A stretch of DNA of 64,000 nucleotides from positions 113,794 to 177,793 of the forward strand of contig CAMXCT020001105.1 in assembly GCA_947184155.2 (NCBI GenBank). Reading direction: 5' to 3'. A program made the position numbers and the translations under genes. This DNA is from Cladocopium goreaui. Lineage: Eukaryota; Sar; Dinophyceae; Suessiales; Symbiodiniaceae. Positions within the stretch are counted from its first letter, which is position 1; each line of letters opens with the position of its first letter. The notes below the pieces were generated by a model. It had not been told where the DNA came from. It searched no databases and saw nothing but the letters and a program-made list of their open reading frames with translations. Positions 53,062-62,761 of the stretch are shown here, in pieces.

Positions 53062-53934
53062 GATGTTGAGATTCTACAACACAAGTCTATCAATGATGGG
53101 CAGCAACTGATGGTTTTGCTCCAGGAAACGACCGAACCTCGCAGGGAGGCTTGGGTCTTGGATTCCGCCGTGCCAGACACTGTCTTGAGCAAGTACTTGC
53201 GGCAAGTTGGGGCGGAGAAGCTGAAACTTCGCAAGCGTACTCATGAACCCCAACCTTCAGACACTGCAGGGCCTTCTCCCGCACCGCCGCTGTTGCAGGC
53301 GCAGGTTGAACCCGTGGCAGAGCTTGAGCAATGTTCAGATCCAGCGGATTTAGCGTCTGTTGCATGTTCAACGCACAAGGAAAGCAGTACTGCCCAGAGG
53401 CAACTTGCCAAGTCAGCGGGCATGCTTTGCGTATGCTTGTCCGAGGGCCTTATTTTGCACATGCAAGAGATTTATGGCTGCGAGTCTCTGAGCCAGCGCT
53501 ACTTCTGCATCGCTGCTGTCAAAGCTTTGCTGCCGACCCTGACGACAGTGGTGCACGATGATGCGTGCCACTTGCACAAGTATTGCGCGCGTCGAGCAGC
53601 GCACTCTCAAGCTGCGGCGCAGTTGTCGCCACCTCACATGACCTTTGTCTGCGACAAGTTCCACATGGCAGGCCACACGGATGCTTGGTGCAAGCAAACA
53701 TGTGACCCGGAGCTCCCGTCCAACTCCGCTCTTCTCGCTGGTGTCAGGACTTCAGTTTGCGAGTTCACCTTCACATGGCTCAGCAAATACAAGCACCAAA
53801 CCAAGCACATGAACGAATACGGTTTTCAGTTCTTCTTGCTCGACATGGCGTGGAGCCACAATGAAATCATTTTGCAGGGAGGCTACAGGCCGGAGGAGGT
53901 AGCTGGCTCTTTGGATGCTGAGGATGTTGCGTAG
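53062..53934 (+). CDS. KDZ transposase, catalytic and C-terminal region
   Basis: Motifs in order are AKSAGMLCVCLSEGLI, ESLSQRYFCIAAVKALL, VVHDDACHLHKYC, FVCDKFHMAGHTDAWCKQTC and VCEFTFTWLSKYKHQTKHMN. These match the KDZ blocks SAGI-C-CG, DDACHLHKY, DKFH-GH--WC---C-P and E--F-WLS-Y. The KDZ family (Kyakuja-Dileera-Zisupton) cuts and pastes DNA with an RNase H-like fold. All expected acidic residues appear present, so this part could be functional. Confidence 0.85.
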   Translation, partial: DVEILQHKSINDGQQLMVLLQETTEPRREAWVLDSAVPDTVLSKYLRQVGAEKLKLRKRTHEPQPSDTAGPSPAPPLLQAQVEPVAELEQCSDPADLASVACSTHKESSTAQRQLAKSAGMLCVCLSEGLILHMQEIYGCESLSQRYFCIAAVKALLPTLTTVVHDDACHLHKYCARRAAHSQAAAQLSPPHMTFVCDKFHMAGHTDAWCKQTCDPELPSNSALLAGVRTSVCEFTFTWLSKYKHQTKHMNEYGFQFFLLDMAWSHNEIILQGGYRPEEVAGSLDAEDVA

Positions 53935-54126
53935 CAAGCCAAAAATGTTCGGACGCTTAGGGTTTGAAGTTTGGGAGCGCCATAGGTACGTAGCTCTTTT
54001 TTCGAACGGGCTGTGGTGCTTGTAACATGTGACCATCTTTTGCTAGATCAGGTTGATTTTAGAATTCTTGTGCGGCTTTAGGTAGCCCGGTTCAAATTTG
54101 GTAGTTCGCAGCTTCTCGTGCGGAGC

Positions 54127-54667
54127 CATGTCCGGGGCTCCTGACGATGGGCAGTACGTGCCCGCCATGAAGCTGATGTGGGATGAGGGGGACAGACGTT
54201 TTGACCCCAAGTATGTCCTTGGAGAAGCCGGCCACCAGTTTTGCCAAAGCTATTCTGTCAGAGCTGCGCATCCTGAATTTCCTTACGCTTTGCATTGTCT
54301 TTCTTTGATGTGTGCTTTGGCGAATGGCGCGCGGTTCGCCATCTTTGCCACAGCACCGTCGCCTCTGACTTTGGTAGCGGTCAATGTCAACTATGCCCAG
54401 ACCAGAAAGTCTTCCATGACTGGACACGCAGAGGCTTTGGGGCAAGAGTTGGACACAGTCATCTTGGAGAATGCGATGTCCAAGCTGCAGCAGGAAAGCT
54501 TTGAGGAGGGAGCGGCTCAAGTCCTGAGGCGGGGCTTTTCAAAGTCCAATTGCCCCCCGCTGACCATGTGTGAACAGTTTCCTAACCTTGTGTTAAATTT
54601 TCATGTGTTTCTAAATCTTTGCCAGGAACCAAAAGACACAAGTGACCCCGCTGCTGCAGGTATTTGA
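54127..54667 (+). CDS. unidentified cassette protein, part 1
   Basis: From the ATG at 54127 the frame encodes 180 residues including VNVNYAQTRKSSMTGHAEAL. That segment resembles the P-loop-like GxRKSS region of DUF3987-type proteins, a weak similarity seen by eye. Introns probably interrupt the end (acceptor TTTGCCAG at 54626, donor GTATTT after 54659). Confidence 0.4.
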
Positions 54668-55224
54668 AGCCAAGAATCGCTTCTGCGACTGTTGCCAGCG
54701 CCACACCGGAAGAATGGTTTCACCGTTGCTCTGCTGACTGGAACCAAGTCCGCAACGCAGACAAGCTGCCAGGAGATTGGTCTGGGCGTTGCTGGTACGG
54801 CTTGCTAGGCAACTTTGATGAAGCCTACGACTTCTTGCTGAGCCTTGGCCTGTTGTCCGACTCAAATGCAACAACGAGAGAGAAATCAAAAAGCAAAGTC
54901 GACCCGTACCAGAGCGCGTTCAACAAGCTCTTGCAATTTGGGTCTAGTGCTCGTGCCACCAAGACGGCAGGGAGCTACGGTGAGAACCCTGGTAAAACCA
55001 TAAGCTTGGGCATCACTTGCAACATGCACCCGGCCTTCTACATCCCAATGGAGCGGGGCGAGCTTGGAAGCCACGCAGCCTCCACCAAGGAAAGGTTCCT
55101 CATCTCCACTGGCCGCCCTGTTCAACCACATGAGGACATCCCCGCAGACTTTTGCTTGCCGGAAGGACGGGGTCGATTCTTGCACTGTTACATGCTGGAT
55201 ATAGCGCTCACTTCTCGGTATTAA
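54664..55224 (+). CDS. unidentified cassette protein, part 2
   Basis: The frame includes ATPEEWFHRCSADWNQVRN, DEAYDFLLSLGLLSD and MHPAFYIPMERGELGSHAAS with a GRFLHCYMLDI end. It looks conserved and coding, and probably continues part 1. The similarity to DUF3987-like proteins is only an impression. Confidence 0.45.
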   Translation: MKPRIASATVASATPEEWFHRCSADWNQVRNADKLPGDWSGRCWYGLLGNFDEAYDFLLSLGLLSDSNATTREKSKSKVDPYQSAFNKLLQFGSSARATKTAGSYGENPGKTISLGITCNMHPAFYIPMERGELGSHAASTKERFLISTGRPVQPHEDIPADFCLPEGRGRFLHCYMLDIALTSRY

Positions 55225-55332
55225 GGCATGTAAAGCACAAACACTGTCATGAATTCAAGTTCTGAGCCTGTCAGTCTTTGTGGATTTTCTGAGTTGAGAC
55301 GCGTGCAGGAGTCTCGCCATACAGGTGGGTCC

Positions 55333-56000
55333 CCCTCACTCCTGAGATTGCAGACCTCATTGGGGTTGCTAAAGAAGCAACATCGCCAGACGCAGCTGCC
55401 CAAGAATGGGCAGAAGCTGGGCTTGAAGACGAAGCCGCGGCCCAACTCACCCAGAATGCTGCCGGTGAGTATGTGCCGTCGGAAGACGGCTACCTTGTCA
55501 GGCTCTTAGATGACAAGCTGACCCGCATCCGCTTCAGGCGATCAGAGGCAGCCCCAAACGGCTTTGAAGCAGAGTGGAGGGTAGCGAACCGAAACTTTGC
55601 AATCCCGGAGGTGTGCCGTTTGAGAAATTGCATTGCTAGGGTGGCCACCTATTTCGCAGCGCCACACCAAGTTATCACTTTGACTTCGGAGGCTGAGTCA
55701 TGGCATCTGTCTTACCAGGGAGCAATGAATGTCCAAAGCCACGTGGTTCGTGATACTGGAGACATCCAAGCTGGGGCTCGCTTCGGGGCGGCGCCTTGGC
55801 AAGTAGGGGTTTTAGCTGCTTTGCTCCTGGTCTTCGAAATCTTTGTCGGCGCCCACTCCCCTGCAGCGCTGGAGGGGCGAGCTTTGCAGGTTACACCCGG
55901 GCACTTGCAGCGGGCGTACGCCTTGCTTCAATTGGCTCCTTGGCCGCGTTATTTTGAGTGTTCTGAACGTCACCTTGTTCCCCATGTTCCATCCAGCCTG
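55333..56000 (+). CDS. unidentified cassette protein, part 3
   Basis: The frame starts after an acceptor-like CATACAG and reads PLTPEIADLIGVAKEATSPD, then EYVPSEDGYLVRLLDDKLTR and a final GHLQRAYALLQLAPWPRYF. It probably follows part 2 after an intron at about 55220-55326. Confidence 0.45.
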
Positions 56001-56021
56001 ACGTATTGTCGCAGACCAGGT

Positions 56022-56749
56022 GCAGCGTCTGAAGCACATTGCCCTTGGAGATACAGCAGCCAGCCCAGACCTACCGCCGCCGCAGGAAGACGTCCGTGCG
56101 GATGATTTGGGCGCCTTGCGCATCCCCTATGTGCCTGAAGACTTTGCTTCGACCCAAGCTGGCGCAGGTATTCCAGAGGTGGGCGATGACGAAGAAGGTG
56201 ACGAGGCTGCAGAGGAGTCGCCGGAGGAACATGTGCCAGAACTGCCAGCACCAGTGGGCAATCCAGGACTGCCGGAGCCAGAACCTTGCGCAGCCGTGAA
56301 ACCTTTGACCCTGCAGGATGTTCGAGCCAGTGATTTTGGGTTTGGAGACAATGGTGTCACTGTCCAGCCTGACGGCTTGCATAGCCGGAATTTCACCGAT
56401 AGAACTGTTTTGAAGCAGACCCTTCTTGCTGGCAAACCGAAGATCACTAGGAAAGAGGCTTGTGACAAGATGCGCTCTGAACGAGGGCAAGGACGCAAAG
56501 CGCTTCCCAAAGAAAAATGGGTTGCTGTCATGAGGGCTGCAGCTTCCCAATTTCCCGACTTGCTCCGCCTTGACGGAGAGATTTTTGTGTTTGAAAATGA
56601 TTCCCGACACTGCAGCAGGCAAGGTCGCGTACCACAACGACCTCATGAGAGCTTGCCGTCTAAGCCTGCGGGAGTTGATTGCTGCTATGGACAAAGCAGC
56701 TGAGAAGAAGGAAGAGCGCCGTGCAAAGCGAGCCAGGGTGGATGACTGA
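56022..56749 (+). CDS. unidentified cassette protein, acidic C-terminal part
   Basis: The acidic, Pro-rich segment (ASPDLPPPQEDVRADDLG, DDEEGDEAAEESPEE) is followed by RNFTDRTVLKQTLLAGKPKI. After a frame change near 56610 it ends in a basic coiled-coil-like tail, LRELIAAMDKAAEKKEERR, with a stop at 56747. The frame change fits a small intron. Confidence 0.45.
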
Positions 56750-57312
56750 GGCAAGCTGCTTGGGCGCATTGATCCCGTGTAGGATGGTGCCAGCTGCCAA
56801 CAGAAGTCGGGTTTAAAAGAGCGGCTGCCTGCAGCTGACAACTGGCCCCTGTTCTGTTGTCATCCATCTTCACAAGACAGGTTGAGACCCAGCCCTTTCA
56901 GATTTTCCATGCAATGCATCTTCCCTGCCTGCTTTGTCTAGGCATTTCTTCGCCATCCAGCCCTCCTTCTTCTTGTGCATCTTGGTGGCACAAGACTTGG
57001 GCGGAAAGCCTTGCAGGAAGGGTTGGCCAAGAAGGGCGCACACAATCGCTCGTGCTGCATACTTCCTGCTTCATGCTTTTGGCTTGACTACTAGCCTGTA
57101 ACCTGATATTATCTAAGGTGCGAGACTTGCGCAAGGACAACGGGGGAACCGACTTACGACTTGTGGTTGGGATCTCCCATTTCAGGGGCCATGGTCGATA
57201 GCAATGGGAAAACGTGGTTGAAGCTGCGGATTGTTTTGATGACAAGCGGCCTCAGTGCGCTGTTAAGTCTCGATCAGCGGGTCAGCTGAACAGCACAGGG
57301 GAGCGGATCAGC

Positions 57313-57759
57313 TGATCAGCGGATCAGCGGACCAGCGGATCAGCGGACCAGCGGATCAGCGGACCAGCGGATCAGCGGATCAGCGGACCAGCGGACCAGC
57401 GGATCAGCGGACCAGCGGATCAGCGGATCAGCGGACCAGCGGACCACCGGATCAGCGGATCAGCGGATCAGCGGACCAGCGGACCAGCGGACCAGCGGAC
57501 CAGCGGACCAGCGGACCAGCGGACCAGCGGATCAGCGGACCAGCGGACCAGCGGATCAGCGGACCAGCGGACCAGCGGATCAGCGGATCAGCGGACCAGC
57601 GGACCAGCGGATCAGCGGATCAGCGGACCAGCGGACCAGCGGATCAGCGGACCAGCGGACCAGCGGACCAGCGGACCAGCGGATCAGCGGACCAGCGGAC
57701 CAGCGGACCAGCGGATCAGCGGACCAGCGGATCAGCGGACCAGCGGACCAGCGGATCAG
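57313..57759. repeat. 8-bp satellite array 2, unit CGGAYCAG
   Basis: About 56 units in the same orientation as array 1, with a higher share of the C form and a run of seven C units near 57473-57528. Degenerate units (GTCAGCTGAACAGC) precede it from about 57270. It ends 12 bp from the stop codon of the minus-strand ORF at 57772. Confidence 0.95.
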
Positions 57760-57771
57760 ACAGCCCCACGA

Positions 57772-58289
57772 TCATAAGTCGACTGGGCTTGTGTTCGCGA
57801 TCTTGTCGCGCAATTCCTTAACCGTGATCTCCTTGGTGATCATGCTGTTCTGCCCGGTGTAGTGGTCTTTGAGGGTATCCCAAAATTCATCTATTCTAAT
57901 CGCGCACTCGAAGGTGCACAAGAGCTGCATGATGCTTTGCTCATCTGGATTTCTGGCGGCCCCTTCCACCAACTTTGATAGTCGGGCCCCTTTGTCAATG
58001 AAGCTAGTGACGGACATCTTCAACTCGTTCTCGTTGGTCACTTTTGACATCATTTTCATGAGCAACCTGACTGCATGAGTCACAAATGTTCTGCCACTTC
58101 TGTCCATGACAAATGCTAAGGCCACAACGACAGGAGGAGATATCTTCACTCGATTCATCCATTCGTCAATGTCCTTGTCCTTGCAACCCCTGAAGTTCGT
58201 CTCATCGTAGGTGGAGAATGGAGCAGGAAGGTTGTGCTCTTGGTTCTTCTCCTTGATGAGGGACAAAGTTGATTTCAGTGAGCCAATAC
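57772..58289 (-). CDS. terminal exon of an unidentified gene
   Basis: A 172-codon open frame runs from the acceptor-like GTTGAAG at 58290 to a TGA at 57772. It reads GIGSLKSTLSLIKEKNQEHN, VVVALAFVMDRSGRTFVTHA and FECAIRIDEFWDTLKDHY. It is largely helical with no motif I recognise. A possible first exon with ATG (MACSEISALE then GTAAAA) lies at 58875-58904. Confidence 0.55.
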
Positions 58290-58670
58290 CTTCAACATCT
58301 GTTTATATCCTATTTGCAGCAACTTTTCTATCAAACACTCCATGAGTACACATCATTGATGGGTTTTGAACACACTCCAAAAACTGTTGGTTGGTATCCT
58401 CATAAAAGAATTACTTAACCTCCAAATATTTTCTCGTTTCAATACATTTTTTTATGCTTCACACTTTATTTTTTCATGGTCAAATCCCCATTAGATAATT
58501 CATAAGTCCCATTATACCCAACAAGATCCCTAGAAGACCTCATACAGTCTAATAGATTGTGAATTAATCCCCGTTCATCACTATACCCATCACTAATAGC
58601 AATTTATATCCTAATTACTTGTCACTTCATCCCAATTATTGGTGAATCTCCAGTGTTGGTTATATCAATC

Positions 58671-58775
58671 TGGGTAAATTATAATATTTCACCAACCTGA
58701 ATTAAGGCCATTTAGGGATGATTTCCCTTATTAACCATGATTTCCAGTGAGGTCGCAGTGAGGTCATTATAATTT
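58671..58775. mobile_element. family E palindromic element
   Basis: TGGGTAAATTATAATATTTC to GTGAGGTCATTATAATTTTC, about 90 percent like 35491 by eye. Confidence 0.75.
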
Positions 58776-59126
58776 TCAATGGTTTTTGGGCCAATTTGGA
58801 ATGGTTACCCTCTGGCAATCAAACGAATGCTGGAAAATCCCTCGATTTTAGATTCTTTTCCCAACTTTTTTTACCTCCAGTGCGGAAATTTCCGAGCACG
58901 CCATCTTCGATTATTGGAGAATTTTCCGTTACAGTACACCGTTATTTTATGGATATATCCTGACTGTAATCCCATGTTTGATGACACCAAAGGGCTATCC
59001 TTCCATATTCTCGTAGCTAACCACCATTTCCAATGACTAAGTGGTGAAACAAACCTCCATTCTCCATGGTTGAGGTTCAACCTCCATTTTCAATGTTAAA
59101 ACATGATAAACCACAGCAATTTGGAG

Positions 59127-59231
59127 GCTTCCTAAAATAGGGGTACCACTAAATCATCCATTTATAGTCTATAGGATTTTCCAGCCAATAAACCATCCAG
59201 CTATTGGGGATATCCACCATTTTAGGAAATC
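59127..59231. mobile_element. family I palindrome
   Basis: CTTCCTAAAATAGGGGTACC to CCACCATTTTAGGAAATC, with CCAGCTATTGGGG inside. Confidence 0.75.
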
Positions 59232-59334
59232 ACCCATGATGGGATTTTCCATTATAAACCATACATTTTCTAGGAAACCTCCAATTTGGTAAACCAACAA
59301 ACTCCCCAGCTTCGTCAAAACTTTCCCCAATCGC

Positions 59335-59418
59335 CCCATCTGTTCCCAAGCATCCCATGCATCTGAGGGCAAGGTCTTGATGTGCTTCGCCGGCCTTGGT
59401 GAAGTTGAAACGGGCTTT
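59335..59418 (-). CDS. exon of an unidentified gene
   Basis: These 28 codons between GCATTCAG and a GCGATT donor read KARFNFTKAGEAHQDLALRC and MGCLGTDG. They are phase 0 at both ends and clearly coding in composition. The family was not recognised. Confidence 0.55.
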
Positions 59419-59978
59419 CTGAATGCGAAAAAAAGGGAGGGATGATGATATAGGGTAAATGGGTAATATATAGGGTAAAAACAGTGGTATATTTTAATAA
59501 TGGTGATTTATATATAGCTGAAAAAAAACATGGGGGTTTGAGAGAGTTGCCTAAAAATCGTCCTTTTTTGCCTTCATGAATGTCGAAAATCACTTTTTGA
59601 AAGAATCCATCAACAAAACATAATGGCTTTAACATATTTGAACCCAGGAATAACTGCGACAACAATGGGTCAAAGGGAACCAATACATCTTTAAGCAAGG
59701 AAAACGGGCAAGTAAGTCAAATTTGTAGCTGGCCATGGGTGATGACTCGCAATGGAGAATAGCCGTTCACCCAACATTCACTATGCACTTTATTCATCCA
59801 ATACCAGTCAGTTGGTTATAGGTTATACCATGTTATACCCCAATTGTAGGGATGTTTATATCTTGCCAATCGTGAAAATCGTTGTGCATCGTGAAAATCA
59901 CCATCTAAAATTCATCGTCCCCATAAACACCTTTCGAGCACTTCAGATGTGCAGGTCCAGGGATAGTCTTTCTGAGGA

Positions 59979-60092
59979 TACCCTCTGGTAAACTCACGGT
60001 TTACTATGGAAAATCACAATTTTTAATGGGTCAATTCACTATTTCGACTGGGCCATTTTCAATAGCAAACTGTTAATGTTTACCAGAGGGTA
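59979..60092. mobile_element. family A element
   Basis: TACCCTCTGGTAAACTCAC to ATGTTTACCAGAGGGTA, in the right-hand gene region, showing that the family is present on both sides of the KDZ cassette. Confidence 0.9.
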
Positions 60093-60310
60093 CACTTCAG
60101 CCTGGGAGTTGCAATTTCGCTAGCTAGCCTCCATTCTTGTCGCGAATGAAGCCCATCTCACTTTGCTTTGCGACGCCCAAAGCTTTTCTTTGATTCACCT
60201 CCACATTCTTGGGACGCCCAAAGGACATAAGTCAGAATTCTGTTTTGCGTATACCAACTTGATTGGTTTGTCCGAAAAGTGGGCTATAAAAAACCCCAAA
60301 ATACCTCCAC

Positions 60311-60355
60311 CCGCCATCGGCGATGGGACGGTAGTTCCATGGAGAACTCGCTGTC
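60311..60355 (-). CDS. exon of an unidentified gene (45 bp)
   Basis: It reads DSEFSMELPSHRRWR between GGCTGCAG and a GTGGAG donor, in phase 0 at both ends. It could join 59335-59418. Confidence 0.4.
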
Positions 60356-60436
60356 CTGCAGCCACGAAAAGGGGGCCACATAACTGGGGACATGGAGAAA
60401 CGAAAATGGGGATTTCCTACAAGGTGGTGGAAAATA

Positions 60437-60548
60437 GTTAGCTTAAGTTGGTGCAAATAACTCCCATTAACTATGGTTTATGGCAGATATAACGAACTAG
60501 TTAATGGGGTTTATAAACCCACTTATAACTGGGGGGCACCATCCTGTA
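60437..60548. mobile_element. family B element
   Basis: From TTAGCTTAAGTTGGTG to GGGGGGCACCATCCTGTA. The left end has lost the CAGGATGG block. Confidence 0.7.
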
Positions 60549-60740
60549 AAATACACCAGTTATCCATGCCATTTATCGATAAAATGGTCCATGAAAAAAA
60601 CCAACCAAAGTTCGCTTGGGGATATCCAGCATTTTAGGAAACCTTGGTATATATTGAAGCATCCGATTGTTGGTCAGGCTACAGGTCACCCCCGGTAGGA
60701 CTCAATGGATGTTCAATCCGCAAGGGGGGTGTACTTTTAT

Positions 60741-60894
60741 ACAGGATGGGGCCCCAATTCGATAGCGTTCAGTTGCCTAAAATAAGTGGCTGAATTCGAT
60801 TGGGTTTATGGTAGATATAACGAACTAGTATTCATGGGGGTTATTTCATGGTTTATAAACCAACGTTCACATCACTGGGGGGCCCCATCCTGTA
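60741..60894. mobile_element. family B element, best-preserved ends
   Basis: A 154-bp element bounded by ACAGGATGGGGCCCC and GGGGCCCCATCCTGTA, with GCGTTCAGTTGCCTAAAA on the left inner arm. Confidence 0.85.
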
Positions 60895-60942
60895 GGCTTT
60901 CATTCCCAAAATACCAGAAACACTGCGGAGGCAGCCACACGC

Positions 60943-60972
60943 CTGCTGAGCGCAGCTTGGATGTTGTGATGG
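60943..60972 (-). CDS. possible micro-exon (30 bp)
   Basis: Between CTGCACAG and a GCGTGT donor it reads ITTSKLRSA. Support is limited to splice signals and local GC. Confidence 0.25.
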
Positions 60973-61257
60973 CTGTGCAGTTCTGTAATGGCCTGTAGTG
61001 CTTTGGATAAGTCTATGTAGCTTTAGGGCAAAATTCATAAGAAGTCTGGTGCTTTTTAACTGTCTTGCCTGTATATACTCAGTTGACTCGGGCGTGATAT
61101 CATTTGACATGTTCGAGTCTAAATGGTGATGCAACCAGCTGACGAGCTGGTAAAGCTTCTCAGACAAACGGAAGCGACAACACCGGAGCGGTGGGAAGAA
61201 GAGTTGAAAGCACATAGCCAATGAGGTTTTTTTCCTTTTCAGCTTTTTCTTGATCCG

Positions 61258-61291
61258 AAAATGGCATCGTGGACTCGAAGATGCCCAAACC
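61258..61291 (-). CDS. possible exon
   Basis: After the acceptor-like CCAGCGCAG the frame reads GLGIFESTMPFS, with an open continuation DQEKAEKEKN. The 3' edge is unknown. Confidence 0.35.
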
Positions 61292-61806
61292 CTGCGCTGG
61301 ACATCGAAGGGGCCATCTACAAGAAACCATCATCTTTATCCCCAAGAAGGGTGCCCTTTTCAAAGTGGTGCTTGGTGGTTTCTGTTCATCCAGTCAACTA
61401 CATACAATTGTATATACTGTATATATATATTAATACATGTGCATATAGATGCATAGGTGTATATGTATATCAAAAGATGCATATGTGTATGCATATGTAT
61501 ATGTCCCTCCGGGGCGGACGTTCTCCCAAGTTAAATTGGCGGATAATTTACTTTGGGATTTTAAGGTTGTATTGGGGTCTACTTAAAGTTGGTTTAGATG
61601 TTCTTTAGGGTTGGTTCAAGGTTTATTTAAGGTTTGTTTAGTTAATGCTTGGTGCTATTTAAAAACATAGGGCTGCTTTAGGGCTTATTCACAGTTGTTT
61701 TAAGGTTTCTTTAGGCTTGGCTGATTTTCGGGTTCAAGGTTTTACGGTTTAAAACCGGTCAAGTTCACGACGAAAAAAACACTGCAAATGATGGAGACAG
61801 GATGCT

Positions 61807-61942
61807 TACAGGATGCTGCCCCCCAGTGATGTGAACGTTGGTTTGTAAACCCCTTAACTAGTTCGTTATATCTACCATAAACCATAGTTAAGTCACTTTT
61901 TTTTTAGGCAACTGAACGCTAAGTATCGGCCCCGTCCTGTAA
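61807..61942. mobile_element. family B element, opposite orientation to 60741
   Basis: From TACAGGATGCTGCCCCCC to GGCCCCGTCCTGTA. It carries TTTAGGCAACTGAACGCTA, the reverse of the 60741 arm. Confidence 0.85.
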
Positions 61943-62006
61943 GATGTGGTCCAACAGCTGATGTTGGCACTGTCTTAGGTGCAAACATGCCATGAGATGC
62001 AGGTAA

Positions 62007-62113
62007 TACCCTCTGGTAAACTAACATAGCTATGGAAAATGGCCATGTATAGTGAGTTTTCCCATTAAACATGGTGATTATCCATAGTTATTATTTTAGT
62101 TTACCAGAGGGTA
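62007..62113. mobile_element. family A element, 107 bp
   Basis: TACCCTCTGGTAAACTAAC to TTAGTTTACCAGAGGGTA, near-perfect arms. Confidence 0.9.
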
Positions 62114-62221
62114 TAATGTCTTTCAGCCGGACGATTTCATCCATCAAATTGCGAGGCCAAACCACACAGCAGATTGCGGTCTCGCATGTAATTCTGTGGA
62201 TTTCGGGAAACGTCAGCCCCG

Positions 62222-62399
62222 TATATGTATATCTATATGAGTAGACGTATCTGTATATGAACAAATGTATATGTATATGGATAGATGCAAATGTATATGT
62301 ATATGTATATCTATATGTATATGTATATGTATATGAATAGATGCAAATGTATATGTATAAGTATTTGTATATGTGAATGCAACTGTATATTATATTATG
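62222..62399. repeat. imperfect GTATAT repeat region
   Basis: Repeated ATGTATATGTATAT with two GAATAGATGCAAATGTATAT units. Confidence 0.9.
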
Positions 62400-62613
62400 T
62401 ACATAATATATTCACAAAATGGTGATAATTTGGTTCCAACTATGGATATGTCTACAAGATACAGTTCAATTATACCTTCTTTATCAACGAACGTAGCTGA
62501 CACAATGTTTGATCTCATCATAGACCTTGAAGGTATCCCAACAAAATTGGCCTCATGGATAGGGGTTTAAGCGTGTGTCAAAGGGGTATACCACCAAACC
62601 ACCAAATAACAAT

Positions 62614-62708
62614 CTAGTTGGTGATTTCAACCCCTCTGAAAAATATTAGTCAGTTGGGATTACTATTCTCAATATATGGAAAAAACATGTTCCAAACCAC
62701 CAACCAGC
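62614..62708. mobile_element. family D palindromic element
   Basis: From CTAGTTGGTGATTTCAACCC to CCAAACCACCAACCAGC with the GTCAGTTGGGATTACTATTC core. Confidence 0.8.
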
Positions 62709-62761
62709 AATTTCAATGGAGAGCATGATGATAAGCGCTTGTAGCTTTGTCCCAACATTTC

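Larger units (their letters stand above)
50981..57759 (+). mobile_element. KDZ-type transposon cassette bounded by satellite arrays
   Basis: The interval holds a KDZ transposase and at least two further ORFs, all on the plus strand. It is GC-richer than its surroundings and contains none of the palindromic repeats seen elsewhere. Both edges are arrays of the same 8-bp unit in the same orientation. True terminal inverted repeats and a target duplication were not found, so whether the arrays belong to the element is inference. Confidence 0.6.

Noticed and set aside
56071-56841. Minus-strand ORF of 256 codons in the KDZ cassette
   Set aside because: It is antisense to the plus-strand coding frame, which has the more protein-like composition and follows the orientation of its neighbours.
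50981-57759. CRISPR-like array
   Set aside because: Units are contiguous 8-bp repeats without spacers in a eukaryotic context.
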